Positions 42,201 to 50,757 are shown, counted from the first letter of the stretch. The stretch: 64,000 bases of DNA from an uncultured Lachnospiraceae bacterium (GCA_910580195.1 CAJTWA010000006.1:1-64000); one strand, 5' to 3'. Translations and numbers: made by a program. The notes: a model not told the origin generated them from the letters alone.

Positions 42201-43773
42201 CATTGAGGATTTGGAGCAGCTTATTTTCGATTTGAAAAATTCCAACAAGGACGCAAGGATTACCGTAAAGCTGGTGTCAGAAGCAGGCGTCGGGACGGTT
42301 GCGGCCGGAGTTGCCAAGGCCGGGGCGCAGGTGGTGCTGATTTCCGGCTATGACGGCGGGACGGGGGCAGCCCCCAGCAGCTCCATCCACAATGCCGGGC
42401 TGCCGTGGGAGCTGGGGCTTTCCGAAACCCACCAGACCTTGATTTTAAACGGCCTTCGGAACAAAGTGCGGATTGAAACCGACGGCAAGCTGATGACTGG
42501 CCGTGACGTTGCCATTGCAGCCATGCTGGGGGCAGAGGAATTTGGATTTGCCACGGCCCCGCTGGTGACGATGGGATGCGTTATGATGCGGGTCTGCAAC
42601 CTAGACACCTGCCCGGCTGGGATTGCCACCCAGAACCCTGAGCTTCGGAAACGCTTTGCAGGGAAACCAGAGTACGTGATGAATTTCATGCGTTTCATTG
42701 CAGAAGAATTGCGGGAATATATGGCAAAATTAGGCATAAGCACCGTGGATGGGCTGGTAGGCCGCAGCGATTTGCTGAAAGCCCGGGAGGATTTAAGCGA
42801 GCGGGAACAGGAGCTGGATTTGTCAAAAATCCTCCACAACCCCTTTGCAGGGCCGAAGGCAAACGTCACCTTTGACCCCAAGCAGGCTTATAATTTTGAA
42901 CTGGAAAAAACAAAGGACGAAAAAGTCCTGCTAACGCAGCTGAAATTTGCGCTGGAAAGCGGCCAGAAACGCAGCATTGACGTGGAGGTAACCAACACGG
43001 ACCGTTCTTTTGGCACCATATTCGGCTCGGAAATCACGAAGCGGTTTGACGACGCCTTGGAAGAGGATACCTTTTTGGTAAAATGCACCGGGGCAGGAGG
43101 GCAGAGCTTTGGGGCCTTCATCCCTAAGGGGCTGACGCTGGAACTCATAGGCGACAGCAACGACTATTTCGGGAAAGGCCTCTCCGGCGGCAAGCTGGTG
43201 GTATACCCGCCCGCTGGGGTGAAATTTAAGCAGGATAAAAATATCATTATCGGGAACGTGGCCCTATACGGCGCAACCAGCGGCAAAGCCTTTATCAACG
43301 GGGTAGCCGGGGAACGGTTCTGCGTCCGCAATTCCGGGGCCAGCGCAGTCGTAGAAGGCGTTGGGGACCATGGCTGCGAATACATGACAGGGGGCAGGGT
43401 AGTTGTCCTTGGGAAAACAGGGAAAAACTTTGCAGCAGGCATGAGCGGCGGCATTGCTTATGTGCTGGACGAGCAAAACGACCTGTACACCAGGATCAAT
43501 AAGGAAATGGTATTCTCCGAGGAAGTCACTTCCAAATATGACGTCATGGAATTAAAAGATATGCTCAAGGAGCATGTGGCATTGACAAATTCCCAGAAAG
43601 GGAAGGAAGTGCTGGGCCATTTCAGCGAATACCTGCCGAAATTCAAGAAAATCATCCCATACGATTACAACCGGATGATGACGGCAATGGTACAGATGGA
43701 AGAGAAAGGCTTAAGCTCAGAACAGGCACAGATTGAAGCGTTTTACGCCAGCATTGGCGTTAAGGAGGGATGA
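39223..43773 (+). CDS. gltB: glutamate synthase large subunit
   Basis: 1516-residue enzyme that transfers the glutamine amide to 2-oxoglutarate. It begins with a short propeptide before the class II amidotransferase nucleophile Cys in EHDNCGIGAVV. The FMN-binding synthase domain follows (KPGEGGHLPGQKVYPWI, SGYDGGTGAAPSSS), with the 3Fe-4S cysteines in GCVMMRVCNLDTCPAG. The C-terminal glycine-rich beta-helix (GNVALYGATSGKAFINGVAG) closes it. Full-length. The ATG at 39223 has GGGAGG 8 nt upstream; the frame from 39187 lacks one. Operon with gltD 4 nt downstream. Confidence 0.97.
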   Translation: MQETKQKAMGMYDPSFEHDNCGIGAVVNIKGKKSHKTVEDALKIVENLKHRAGKDAEGKTGDGVGILLQVSHKFFGKAAKEAGIAIGGEGDYGVGMFFFSQDELKRNQAKKMFEVIVKKEGMEFLGWREVPIVPEHLGQKAVDCMPKILQGFVGRPKNTEKGLCFDRKLYVARRVFEQSSDDTYVVSLSSRTIVYKGMFLVEQLRLFFPDLQDQDYESAIATVHSRFSTNTNPSWERAHPNRLIVHNGEINTIRGNADKMLAREETMESEYLKGELHKVLPVVNAEGSDSAMLDNTLEFLVMSGMDLPLAVMITIPEPWANNRLMSQKKKDFYQYYATMMEPWDGPASIVFSDGELLGAVLDRNGLRPSRYYITDDDNLILSSEVGVLPIDPTKIVAKERLRPGKMLLVDTVQGCVIDDDKLKEYYAGRSPYGEWLDRNLMNLSDLKIPNQRVPEYSKEERQRMQKTFGYTYESLKEAILPMAKNGGEGTSAMGIDTPLAVLAKDHQPLFNYFKQKFAQVTNPPIDSIREEVVTSTTVYIGEDGNLLEEKPINCQVLKVNNPILTNTDLMKIKSMKAEGFKVVELPIIYYKNTSLEKAIDRLFVEADRAYRDGANILILSDRGVDENHVPIPSLLAVSALQQHLIKTKKRTALAVILESGEPREVHHFATLLGFGACAINPYLAQDTVKQLIDEHMLDKDYYAAVSDYNHAILHGIVKIAAKMGISTIQSYQGAKIFEAIGISPEVIEKYFTGTVSRIGGITLKDIEKDVDALHSSAYDPLGLETDLTLESRGRHKMRSGADSHLYNPLTIHLLQESTKRGDYQLFKEYTKAADAEERKANLRGMMDFMYPKKGIPLEEVESVDSIVARFKTGAMSYGSISQEAHETLAIAMNRLHGKSNSGEGGESPERLVVGADGKNRCSAIKQVASGRFGVTSRYLVSAKEIQIKMAQGAKPGEGGHLPGQKVYPWIARTRLSTPGVSLISPPPHHDIYSIEDLEQLIFDLKNSNKDARITVKLVSEAGVGTVAAGVAKAGAQVVLISGYDGGTGAAPSSSIHNAGLPWELGLSETHQTLILNGLRNKVRIETDGKLMTGRDVAIAAMLGAEEFGFATAPLVTMGCVMMRVCNLDTCPAGIATQNPELRKRFAGKPEYVMNFMRFIAEELREYMAKLGISTVDGLVGRSDLLKAREDLSEREQELDLSKILHNPFAGPKANVTFDPKQAYNFELEKTKDEKVLLTQLKFALESGQKRSIDVEVTNTDRSFGTIFGSEITKRFDDALEEDTFLVKCTGAGGQSFGAFIPKGLTLELIGDSNDYFGKGLSGGKLVVYPPAGVKFKQDKNIIIGNVALYGATSGKAFINGVAGERFCVRNSGASAVVEGVGDHGCEYMTGGRVVVLGKTGKNFAAGMSGGIAYVLDEQNDLYTRINKEMVFSEEVTSKYDVMELKDMLKEHVALTNSQKGKEVLGHFSEYLPKFKKIIPYDYNRMMTAMVQMEEKGLSSEQAQIEAFYASIGVKEG

Positions 43774-43777
43774 AGAC

Positions 43778-45268
43778 ATGGGAAAACCAACAGGATTTAT
43801 GGATTATGGGAGGCAGTCTGCCAAGGCAGCGCCCCCAAAGGAACGTATCAGCAATTTCCGGGAATTCCACACCCCCTTAAGCAAAGAGGAGCAGCAAAGG
43901 CAGGGCGCCCGGTGCATGGCCTGCGGCGTGCCCTTCTGCCAGTCCGGCATGGAATTGATGGGGATGGTTTCCGGCTGCCCCCTGCACAACTTGGTGCCGG
44001 AGTGGAATGACTTGGTCTACACCGGGAACTGGGAACAGGCCTACAACCGCCTGATGAAAACAAATAATTTCCCGGAATTTACGTCCCGGGTCTGCCCCGC
44101 CCTCTGCGAAGCGGCCTGCACCTGCGGCCACTACGGGGACGCCGTTACCGTAAAGGAAAATGAGTACGGGATTATCGAAAATGCTTATGCGCAGGGCTTT
44201 GCAAAGGCAAGGCCCCCAAAAGTGCGCACAGGCAAAAAGGTAGCCGTCATAGGCTCCGGCCCCGCGGGGCTTGCCGCTGCCGACCAACTGAACAGGCGGG
44301 GGCATCTGGTGACGGTATATGAGCGGGACAGCCGGGTTGGGGGGCTCCTCATGTACGGAATTCCCAACATGAAGCTGGAAAAGGAAGTCATCAGCCGGAA
44401 AATCCGCTTGATGGAAGAAGAAGGGATTACCTTTCTTACCGGCGTCAACGTAGGGAAGGATGTGAAAGCATCTAAGCTGCTGAAAGAGTATGACAGGGTG
44501 ATTTTGGCCTGCGGGGCGAAAAACCCCCGCGACATCAAGGCGCCCGGCCGGGACGCCAAGGGGATTTACTTTGCCGTGGATTTCCTTGCAGCCACCACAA
44601 AGAGCCTTCTGGACTCCGGGCTGAAAGACAACAAATACATTTCCGCCAAGGGCAAGAAAGTGGTAGTCATCGGCGGAGGCGACACGGGCAACGACTGCGT
44701 GGGCACCTGCATCCGCCATGGGGCAGCCTCTGTCACCCAGCTTGAAATGATGCCGAAAGCCCCGGACCTGCGGGCAGAAGATAACCCATGGCCCCAATGG
44801 CCCAAGGTCTGCAAGACAGATTACGGCCAAGAAGAAGCCATTGCCCTCTTTGGCCGGGACCCGCGGGTGTACCAGACGACTGTCAAGGAATTCCTGAAAG
44901 ATAAAAATGGGAAGCTCTGCGGCCTGACAGCCATAAAGCTGGAAAGCAAAAAAGACGAAAAAACAGGCCGCTCCACCATGGCAGAAGTCCCCGGCTCCGA
45001 AAGCCGTATGGACGCAGACTTAGTCCTGATTGCAGCAGGCTTCTTAGGCACAGAAAAATACATTGCCGACGCCTTCGGGGTCACGCTGGACGAGCGCACC
45101 AACGTAAAATCCCCCAAAGGCCAGTACAGCACCAACGTCAAGCACGTATTCACCGCCGGCGACATGCACAGGGGCCAGTCTCTCGTAGTCTGGGCTATCC
45201 GGGAAGGCCGGGAAGCCGCCCGGGAGGTAGACGAAAGCCTGATGGGCTATACAAACTTAGGGACGTAA
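43778..45268 (+). CDS. gltD: glutamate synthase small subunit
   Basis: 496-residue NAD(P)H-dependent subunit that passes electrons to GltB. N-terminal cysteine clusters (RCMACGVPFCQSG; CPALCEAACTCG) bind two 4Fe-4S centres. Two Rossmann folds follow, for FAD (VIGSGPAGLAAADQL) and for the nicotinamide cofactor (VIGGGDTGNDCVGT). The C-terminal FTAGDMHRGQSLVVWAI closes the FAD site. Start ATG 43778 follows AAGGAGGGA, 4 nt after gltB. Confidence 0.96.
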   Translation: MGKPTGFMDYGRQSAKAAPPKERISNFREFHTPLSKEEQQRQGARCMACGVPFCQSGMELMGMVSGCPLHNLVPEWNDLVYTGNWEQAYNRLMKTNNFPEFTSRVCPALCEAACTCGHYGDAVTVKENEYGIIENAYAQGFAKARPPKVRTGKKVAVIGSGPAGLAAADQLNRRGHLVTVYERDSRVGGLLMYGIPNMKLEKEVISRKIRLMEEEGITFLTGVNVGKDVKASKLLKEYDRVILACGAKNPRDIKAPGRDAKGIYFAVDFLAATTKSLLDSGLKDNKYISAKGKKVVVIGGGDTGNDCVGTCIRHGAASVTQLEMMPKAPDLRAEDNPWPQWPKVCKTDYGQEEAIALFGRDPRVYQTTVKEFLKDKNGKLCGLTAIKLESKKDEKTGRSTMAEVPGSESRMDADLVLIAAGFLGTEKYIADAFGVTLDERTNVKSPKGQYSTNVKHVFTAGDMHRGQSLVVWAIREGREAAREVDESLMGYTNLGT

Positions 45269-45359
45269 ATCAGCAATGTGTTGGGGAGGGCAGTAGACGC
45301 TATAGTGGCTAACATCTTTGGAAACTCAGACGAATACCGGCCATAGCGGTTACAGGCCT

Positions 45360-45402
45360 GCCCCTTCCCCAGCCCTTCCTATGGAAGGGCTGGGGAAGGG
45401 GC
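45360..45402. terminator. long perfect hairpin after gltD
   Basis: A perfect 20-bp stem (left arm 45360-45379, right arm 45383-45402, 3-nt loop) lies 90 bp after gltD. No U-tract follows, so it may block transcripts or exonucleases rather than act as a classic intrinsic terminator. Confidence 0.55.
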
Positions 45403-45420
45403 GGTTCATTCGTTCATGGG

Positions 45421-45500
45421 CCTGATACCCCCAGCTTGCTGCGGTCAGAGTTTTACCGAGCAGAGCGAGGTTGGACCCAATACCCAGCAGCTCTGCTGCG
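45421..45500. repeat. two cores of the dispersed GATACCC-CAGCTTGCTGCGG repeat
   Basis: TGATACCCCCAGCTTGCTGC at ~45420 and a related AATACCCAGCAGCTCTGCTG at ~45479 resemble the six-copy array at 3700-3935. The segment between contains an inverted ACCGAGCAGAGCGAGGT block. Confidence 0.45.
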
Positions 45501-45507
45501 GGGAAGT

Positions 45508-46941
45508 TTATTCAAAAATCCGCATATTTTCTTCCGACAGCAATTCAATCTCCCGGATGAGCTTCTGGAAATCAGAAATCAGCCCTTTCGAGCACTCTTC
45601 AGCCTCCTTGTAAATCTCCATCAGCCCTTCCGTGCGGCCTGTGCTGACGGCAGCAACCATCTTGGACCCATAAGCGTGGAACTCCTTGTGCTTACTGTCA
45701 AGCCCTTCCCAGAGCCCGGTTACCCTTGGATTAATTGGATGGAAGGCATAGTAAAAGTGCCCAAGGCCGCATTTCGTGCAGTCCGTCTGCAAGACCTTTA
45801 ATTTCCCAGTCTGGGCAATGCCCTTTAAGGTGTGCAGCCAGTCTTTGTGGGCGTCTACTGCACTGTTTAGGCAGTTGAGGATAATTTGGTTGTCCAGCAT
45901 ATAAAATGCGTCCCGTGCCATATTCCCCATGATTTTTGTGGATTCATCCAGCTGCGTTTCGATTTTTTTGGCCGGCTCCACAAGTTCTGCAATGGAATGG
46001 CTGGCAGACGCCAAGGAATCGGCGTTTTCTTTCAGGTTCTGGCACTGCTCGTTGACATGCTGGACTTGGTTATCCAGTTCGTTCATGGAACTGCTGATTT
46101 CTTCGCTGGCAGCGGCCAAGGAGGAAACGGAATCTGTAATATGGTCCATGCCAATGCGGTTGTTTTCCGTAAGTTTCGATACATCTTGGATTGTCCCGTT
46201 GATTTCTTCCAGTTTGGCTACGGTAGTATCTACGCTGGCAGAGCTTTTCTGCGAGGCAGTCTGGATGTCGGTGACGAAGGCGCCAAGGCGCCCCGTCAGG
46301 GATTTTGTTTCATCTGCAAGTTTGCGTATTTCCTCTGCGACGACTGCAAACCCCCGGCCAGCCTCCCCAGCCCGGGCTGCTTCTATGGAAGCATTTAAAG
46401 CCAGAAGGTTGGTCTGGGCAGAAATGGCGTGTATGGCGGCAATTGCTTCATTCATATTTTGGATAATTTCAAGGAGCCCATAGATGTCGTCCTTCATTTC
46501 CTGTGCGGTAGAACTGGTGGAGGCAGACAGCTCGGTAATGGTGGTAAGGGCCTGCTCGCTGCCCCGTATGTCTTTCATGATTCCAGCAGATTCATCAGAA
46601 AGCTCAATAATCGTATCTGTCAGGCTGCTGTGCGCCTTGGATGACTCTGCGGAGATTCCGGCTGTCAGCTCGGTAGACGTACCGATAGCTTCAAGGGCAG
46701 CAGCAACGGAACCGTTAATCTGGTCCATGGCTGCTACGTTTGATTCTAAGGTTAAATCCATGGCGCTCATCTTAATGATGGCGTCCATAGTTTTAGTGAC
46801 AGCCTGCTCAAATTCCTTCCGTCCAGCCGTCAGCCGCTGGTGGATGTTGTTTAATTCCCCGTTTGCCGGCTCATACTGCATGTCTGCCAGTTGGGAAATC
46901 GCTGCAATGGCAGATTGGAATGATTTTCTCGTTGATTTCAT
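45508..46941 (-). CDS. cytosolic methyl-accepting chemotaxis protein with CZB zinc-binding domain
   Basis: 477 residues without transmembrane helices. The signalling domain is clear ([21 protein letters not shown] and [16 protein letters not shown] hairpin tip). The C-terminal chemoreceptor zinc-binding domain carries its ligands in [12 protein letters not shown], the Cys of [17 protein letters not shown] and [14 protein letters not shown] receptors sense zinc or hypochlorite through the zinc-thiolate core. It fits a motile cell and lies near the redox regulator downstream. Confidence 0.92.
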   Translation of the reverse strand: MKSTRKSFQSAIAAISQLADMQYEPANGELNNIHQRLTAGRKEFEQAVTKTMDAIIKMSAMDLTLESNVAAMDQINGSVAAALEAIGTSTELTAGISAESSKAHSSLTDTIIELSDESAGIMKDIRGSEQALTTITELSASTSSTAQEMKDDIYGLLEIIQNMNEAIAAIHAISAQTNLLALNASIEAARAGEAGRGFAVVAEEIRKLADETKSLTGRLGAFVTDIQTASQKSSASVDTTVAKLEEINGTIQDVSKLTENNRIGMDHITDSVSSLAAASEEISSSMNELDNQVQHVNEQCQNLKENADSLASASHSIAELVEPAKKIETQLDESTKIMGNMARDAFYMLDNQIILNCLNSAVDAHKDWLHTLKGIAQTGKLKVLQTDCTKCGLGHFYYAFHPINPRVTGLWEGLDSKHKEFHAYGSKMVAAVSTGRTEGLMEIYKEAEECSKGLISDFQKLIREIELLSEENMRIFE

Positions 46942-47098
46942 AATGTCCTGTCCTTTCCAGTCTGATTGCTCCTGCAGTTAAATACCGCAGCATCTTGCTT
47001 GCCCAAATCTTCATCTGCTACGGTATTTAACCGCCGGAGTAATCGTAGTTGTGTAATTTTTAGCCAAGGCGTGTATCAAACTGCGTCCTGCCAGTTCC

Positions 47099-47479
47099 TT
47101 AGTGTTCCAAAGTTCCATTTTGCTTCTTTCGACATTCGTCACATATGTAATTTACTTTCAGGTCATAGGAAAGCATAGGGACGCTTACCTGCTTTTGGAT
47201 CTGTTCGGTCAGGTCTTCCAGCATGACGTCAGAAAGTTTCCCGCATTTCCGGCACACTAGATGGTCGTGCCGGCGTATCCTGTCATAGCGGTCTGGATAC
47301 CCTTCCACTGAAATTTTCCGGATCAGCCCTTGCTGGCACAAAGCGGACAAATTGTTATAGACGGTAGCTTGTGCAACGGATTTGTGGTTCTCTTTTAACT
47401 GCAGGTGGATTTGTTCTGCAGTCAGGTGGGAATCCGAATGGTTGATAATTTCTAAAATATATGCTGCATTTTTTGTCAT
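47099..47479 (-). CDS. perR: Fur-family regulator, PerR-like
   Basis: 126 residues: winged helix (HLTAEQIHLQLKENHKSVAQATVYNNLSAL) and dimer domain with two CxxC pairs (CRKCG, CDEC) for structural zinc and a regulatory-metal region RYDRIRRHDHLVC with the HxH pair that is oxidised in PerR. The truncated N-terminus is normal for small PerR proteins. A PerR-type operator lies in its own promoter region (47537-47555), so autoregulation is likely. PerR rather than Fur or Zur is inferred from the operator and spacing. Confidence 0.78.
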   Translation of the reverse strand: MTKNAAYILEIINHSDSHLTAEQIHLQLKENHKSVAQATVYNNLSALCQQGLIRKISVEGYPDRYDRIRRHDHLVCRKCGKLSDVMLEDLTEQIQKQVSVPMLSYDLKVNYICDECRKKQNGTLEH

Positions 47480-47536
47480 AGCGGCTCTCCTGGTAAATCA
47501 TCTGGGTTTCGGTCCATGCAATCTGGAACGAATAAT

Positions 47537-47555
47537 AATTAGAACTATTCTAATT
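47537..47555. promoter_or_regulatory. Per box (Fur-family operator)
   Basis: AATTAGAACTATTCTAATT is a near-perfect 19-bp dyad matching the TTAGAAT-n-ATTCTAA Per/Fur consensus. It lies 58 bp upstream of the perR-like start codon and just beyond the 3' end of the next leftward gene. Confidence 0.8.
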
Positions 47556-47576
47556 CTAGCATTTTCCAGCCATTTG

Positions 47577-48074
47577 TCAAGCACGGAACAAAGCAAATTC
47601 TGGCGGATGGTACGTAAACACAAGGAAACAGAGGAACAAGGCCCACACAGCCCAGCAGAGGGGCCTTGCGTATTTTTGCAGCCTGCAGGAGAGCGCCAGC
47701 CGGTAAGCAGTAAAAACAGCCACTGCAGCGCTTAAGAAAAAGCAAACAATGTCTAAGAAAAAAATGTCTTTCCCAAGCACCGCTGTGTATCCATAGAAAA
47801 ATGCCGGTATGAAAAAAGTCCCGGCCAAAATCCCAAAGCAGAGCGCAGGGGCGATGCAGGGGAACTCCCCCTTCCACCTTTGGGCCAGCGCAAAGGATAC
47901 AAGGAGCATGGGGAAAAACAGCAGCTTCATATGCTCCCATACCGATTCGCTGACAGGGGAAAAGAGCCCGACAAAAAAGTTTTTTCCCGTCCATCCGTAG
48001 AGAAAATGGGAAAGTGTCCCTGCAATCAGGACAAAAATTGCGCCAAAGGCAAACCAACGTTTTAACTGTTTCAT
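47577..48074 (-). CDS. membrane protein of unknown function (DUF6512-like)
   Basis: 165 residues with five hydrophobic segments and a conserved-looking motif FSPVSESVWEHMKLLFFPML near the second helix. I believe this matches a small family of Firmicute membrane proteins (DUF6512). The ATG at 48074 follows GGTGG; the frame continues upstream to 48227 without signals. Function unknown. Confidence 0.7.
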   Translation of the reverse strand: MKQLKRWFAFGAIFVLIAGTLSHFLYGWTGKNFFVGLFSPVSESVWEHMKLLFFPMLLVSFALAQRWKGEFPCIAPALCFGILAGTFFIPAFFYGYTAVLGKDIFFLDIVCFFLSAAVAVFTAYRLALSCRLQKYARPLCWAVWALFLCFLVFTYHPPEFALFRA

Positions 48075-48252
48075 AATAGCCACCCATTCCTTTCGTTTTG
48101 CAATGACATCTAAAAGATAAAGTTTCATTTGGCCTATAAGAACCAGTATATCCACAACCGCCCCAGCACATGCGTTTTTCCGGATTTGTGTTTGTATTTC
48201 AAGGAAAAAGGTGGTAAGATAGAACAAATACAGTTGGACAGGGAGGGGTACT

Positions 48253-48843
48253 ATGCTGCCGCAGTTAAAAGGGGAACCGGATGTTGTGCCTGCAGGGAAA
48301 GGCGGGCGAAAAGAGGATTTCTTTACCGAGGAGGAATATTACAGCCTGCCGGAAAATATCCGGGCAGAGCTGATAGAAGGGCGGCTTTCTTATCAGGCGT
48401 CGCCCAGCCGGATTCACCAGAAGGTTTTAAATGCCGTTAATAATACAATATACAATTATATTAAGGCCAAAGGCGGGCCTTGCGAGGTATACCCAGCCCC
48501 ATTTGCCGTAAAGATCTTTGAGGGCAGGGCGACAATTTTAGAGCCGGATATCAGCGTTATATGCGATCCGGAGAAGCTTACGGACAGGGGATGCAGCGGC
48601 GCGCCGGACTGGGTGGTAGAAATTGTATCCCCCAGCAGCGTGTCTAATGATTATATCAAGAAACTGCAGCTTTATGCAGAAGCAGGGGTCCGTGAGTATT
48701 GGATTGTGAACCCTATGCAGGAAAAAGTAATTGTATACCGCCTTGGGGATGAGGAATTTGATTTGGGCTTTCATACCTTTCAGGATCAGGTGAAGGCAGG
48801 TATTTTTGAGGATTTGTGGGTTGATTTTCAGGAAATAATTTAA
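48253..48843 (+). CDS. Uma2-family endonuclease-like protein
   Basis: 196-residue PD-(D/E)XK-fold protein: AELIEGRLSYQASPSRIHQ, LEPDISVIC, PDWVVEIVSPSS and KLQLYAEAGVREYWIV form the family pattern, with the active-site Asp, Glu and Lys visible. The family is expanded in cyanobacteria and scattered in Firmicutes; its biological role is unknown. Start ATG follows GGGAGGGG. Confidence 0.88.
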   Translation: MLPQLKGEPDVVPAGKGGRKEDFFTEEEYYSLPENIRAELIEGRLSYQASPSRIHQKVLNAVNNTIYNYIKAKGGPCEVYPAPFAVKIFEGRATILEPDISVICDPEKLTDRGCSGAPDWVVEIVSPSSVSNDYIKKLQLYAEAGVREYWIVNPMQEKVIVYRLGDEEFDLGFHTFQDQVKAGIFEDLWVDFQEII

Positions 48844-48890
48844 CAATCCAATTGCAAAGGGATGCAAAATAAAATTAGGAGGAAAACACT

Positions 48891-50018
48891 ATGGTTTACA
48901 AAGAATTTCAAGGTTTAAAACTGTCAGCCCTTGGCATGGGGGCGATGCGGCTTCCAGTCCTTGAGGGGGACGACAGCAGGATTGACGAGGCTGCCGCAGA
49001 AGAGATGGTGGCTTATGCCATGGAGCAGGGCATCAATTATTACGATACCGCATGGGGCTACCACAGCGGGAATTCTGAGCTTGTCATGGGGAAAGCCTTA
49101 AGCAAGTATCCCCGGGAGAGCTTTTACCTTGCCACGAAATTTCCGGGGTATGACCTTTCCAACATGCCGAAAGTAAAGGAAATCTTTGAGAAACAATTGG
49201 AAAAATGCCAAGTTTCTTATTTTGATTTCTACCTATTCCATAATGTCTGTGAAATGAACATTGACGCATATCTGGATGAGTCCTACGGGATTTACCAATA
49301 CTTAATGGAGCAGAAGGAAAATGGCCGCATCCGCCACCTTGGGTTTTCCGCCCATGGGAACCTGGAAGTGATGAAACGGTTCCTTGCGGCTTATGGCAAG
49401 GATATGGAATTCTGCCAAATCCAGCTGAATTATCTGGACTGGACCTTCCAAGACGCCAAGGCAAAGGTGGAACTGCTGCGGGAGCACAATATCCCAGTGT
49501 GGGTGATGGAACCCCTGCGGGGCGGCAAAATTGCCAAGCTGCCAGAGCCGGAAGAAGCAATCCTCCATGGCCTGCGCCCAGAGGAGGGGACGCCTGCATG
49601 GGCATTCCGCTTCCTCCAGTCCATCCCGGAGGTAACGGTGGTGCTTTCCGGCATGTCGGATATGGAACAGCTCAAGGACAATATCAGGACCTTCAGCACA
49701 GACCTGCCCTTAAAGAAAGAAGAAATGGAAGCATTGCTTTCTGTGGCAGACGGCATGTTAAACGGAAGGCTGCCCTGCACCGCCTGCCATTACTGCGTCA
49801 GCCATTGCCCGCAGGGGCTGGACATTCCCGCCTTGCTGGAGCTTTATAATGAACACAGCTTTACCGGAGGGGGATTTATTGCGCCTATGGCCCTGATGGC
49901 GGTGCCCAAGGAGAAGCACCCGGATGCCTGCATTGGCTGCAGGAGCTGCGAGGCTGTCTGCCCGCAGCAGATTAAGATTTCGGAGGCTATGAAGGATTTT
50001 GCAGGGAGATTGAAGTGA
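48891..50018 (+). CDS. aldo/keto reductase with C-terminal 4Fe-4S domain
   Basis: 375 residues. Residues 1-~280 are an AKR barrel (GMGAMRLP, the catalytic Asp/Tyr in YYDTAWGYHSGNSE, Lys in YLATKFPG). Residues ~290-375 hold ferredoxin-like cysteine motifs CTACHYCVSHCPQG and CIGCRSCEAVCPQQ for two 4Fe-4S clusters. Such fusions are common in anaerobic Clostridia and couple ferredoxin to carbonyl reduction; the substrate is unknown. It is in a single-gene unit with an AGGAGG ribosome binding site. Confidence 0.92.
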   Translation: MVYKEFQGLKLSALGMGAMRLPVLEGDDSRIDEAAAEEMVAYAMEQGINYYDTAWGYHSGNSELVMGKALSKYPRESFYLATKFPGYDLSNMPKVKEIFEKQLEKCQVSYFDFYLFHNVCEMNIDAYLDESYGIYQYLMEQKENGRIRHLGFSAHGNLEVMKRFLAAYGKDMEFCQIQLNYLDWTFQDAKAKVELLREHNIPVWVMEPLRGGKIAKLPEPEEAILHGLRPEEGTPAWAFRFLQSIPEVTVVLSGMSDMEQLKDNIRTFSTDLPLKKEEMEALLSVADGMLNGRLPCTACHYCVSHCPQGLDIPALLELYNEHSFTGGGFIAPMALMAVPKEKHPDACIGCRSCEAVCPQQIKISEAMKDFAGRLK

Positions 50019-50175
50019 TGGAAGTTCCGGGGCTTTCGGATGGGGTGTAGATTTGCTGTTTCTGCAAGGTACATACTAGATTTGTAAAGATTAAGGATGT
50101 GTCAGGGGGGTATTTGGAGAGCAAGGAAAGCAAGGTGGTGGATATTATGATGTAGCCATATGGCCAGAAGAGTTA

Positions 50176-50346
50176 ATGAGGGTGCATGTGCGGGATGAGC
50201 GCAAGGATGCAGCAATTCAGGCAGCAGTGGGCATATGGCAGGAAATCGGGCTGACTTTCTTAGGCACCGTGGATAAGGTTGCCCAAAAGTTTAAGATGTC
50301 ACAGGAACGGGCAGCAGAAGAAGTGAAAGAATATTGGCAGGACTGA
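50176..50346 (+). CDS. 56-residue helical protein, probably a C-terminal gene remnant
   Basis: The frame MRVHVRDERKDAAIQAAVGI ends with KFKMSQERAAEEVKEYW and looks protein-coding. No ribosome binding site precedes the ATG. Short protein-like pieces upstream in another frame (ESKESKVVDIMM, stop at ~50154) suggest a decayed longer gene, perhaps the tail of an Rpn-like nuclease. The assignment is tentative. Confidence 0.4.
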   Translation: MRVHVRDERKDAAIQAAVGIWQEIGLTFLGTVDKVAQKFKMSQERAAEEVKEYWQD

Positions 50347-50411
50347 AACAGTAATTTAAAAATAGCGCGGAAGAGAGCCTTACGCTTCAAGCGCGCGAAT
50401 CAGATAAACAG

Positions 50412-50441
50412 AAATGGGGCTGTTGCAACAGCCCCATTTTT
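50412..50441. terminator. bidirectional terminator left of the flagellar switch
   Basis: A perfect 14-bp palindrome (AAATGGGGCTGTTG with CAACAGCCCCATTT) with T-tracts on both strands. It isolates the invertible segment from the upstream gene and would stop transcripts leaving the segment leftward. Confidence 0.8.
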
Positions 50442-50523
50442 GGTGCAGCCGGTACAAAAGCGAGGGGCTTCTGATAGCCCAGCGCCCATGCTATATTCCT
50501 GCAAAAAAACAGATAAATTTCTA

Positions 50524-50554
50524 AAATGCAACATTTGTGTACCAAGTGTTGCAT
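50524..50554 (+). repeat. left inverted repeat of putative invertible promoter (IR-L)
   Basis: A 31-bp site: AAATGCAACA, a centre with TTGTGTACCAA, TGTTGCAT. It matches the reverse complement of 50727-50757 at 29 of 31 positions. The inner arms form a dyad (TGCAACA-N13-TGTTGCA), the layout of tyrosine recombinase core sites, while the asymmetric centre gives direction. Confidence 0.75.
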
Positions 50555-50684
50555 CTGCGCCTGCCATGCCCCATAGGAATAGTTGGGAGGTTTCGGTTTT
50601 GTATCTGGAAAGGCCTAGAGAGAACCTCTGGGCCGCTTGGATAGGGGGAGAAAAAATATTTTTGAAAACTTTCATTTTCCCTGT

Positions 50685-50710
50685 TAAGTATTTTCTGTTT
50701 GGTTCGATAT
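50685..50710 (+). promoter_or_regulatory. sigma-28 (SigD) like promoter on the invertible segment
   Basis: TAAG, 15-nt spacer, TCGATAT resembles the flagellar consensus TAAA-N15-CCGATAT with two mismatches. It points towards csrA and flagellin in the present orientation and lies wholly between the inverted repeats. Confidence 0.6.
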
Positions 50711-50726
50711 ATAAGGTGTAAGAAAA

Positions 50727-50757
50727 ATGCAACATTTGGTACACAACTGTTGCATTT
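50727..50757 (-). repeat. right inverted repeat of putative invertible promoter (IR-R)
   Basis: Inverted partner of 50524-50554; the inner ends are 172 bp apart. In the present orientation it would lie in the 5' leader of the csrA transcript. Confidence 0.75.

Noticed and set aside
50347..50411. tRNA-like stem near 50370-50400
   Set aside because: Cannot be folded into a cloverleaf with the conserved T-loop; no tRNA assigned.
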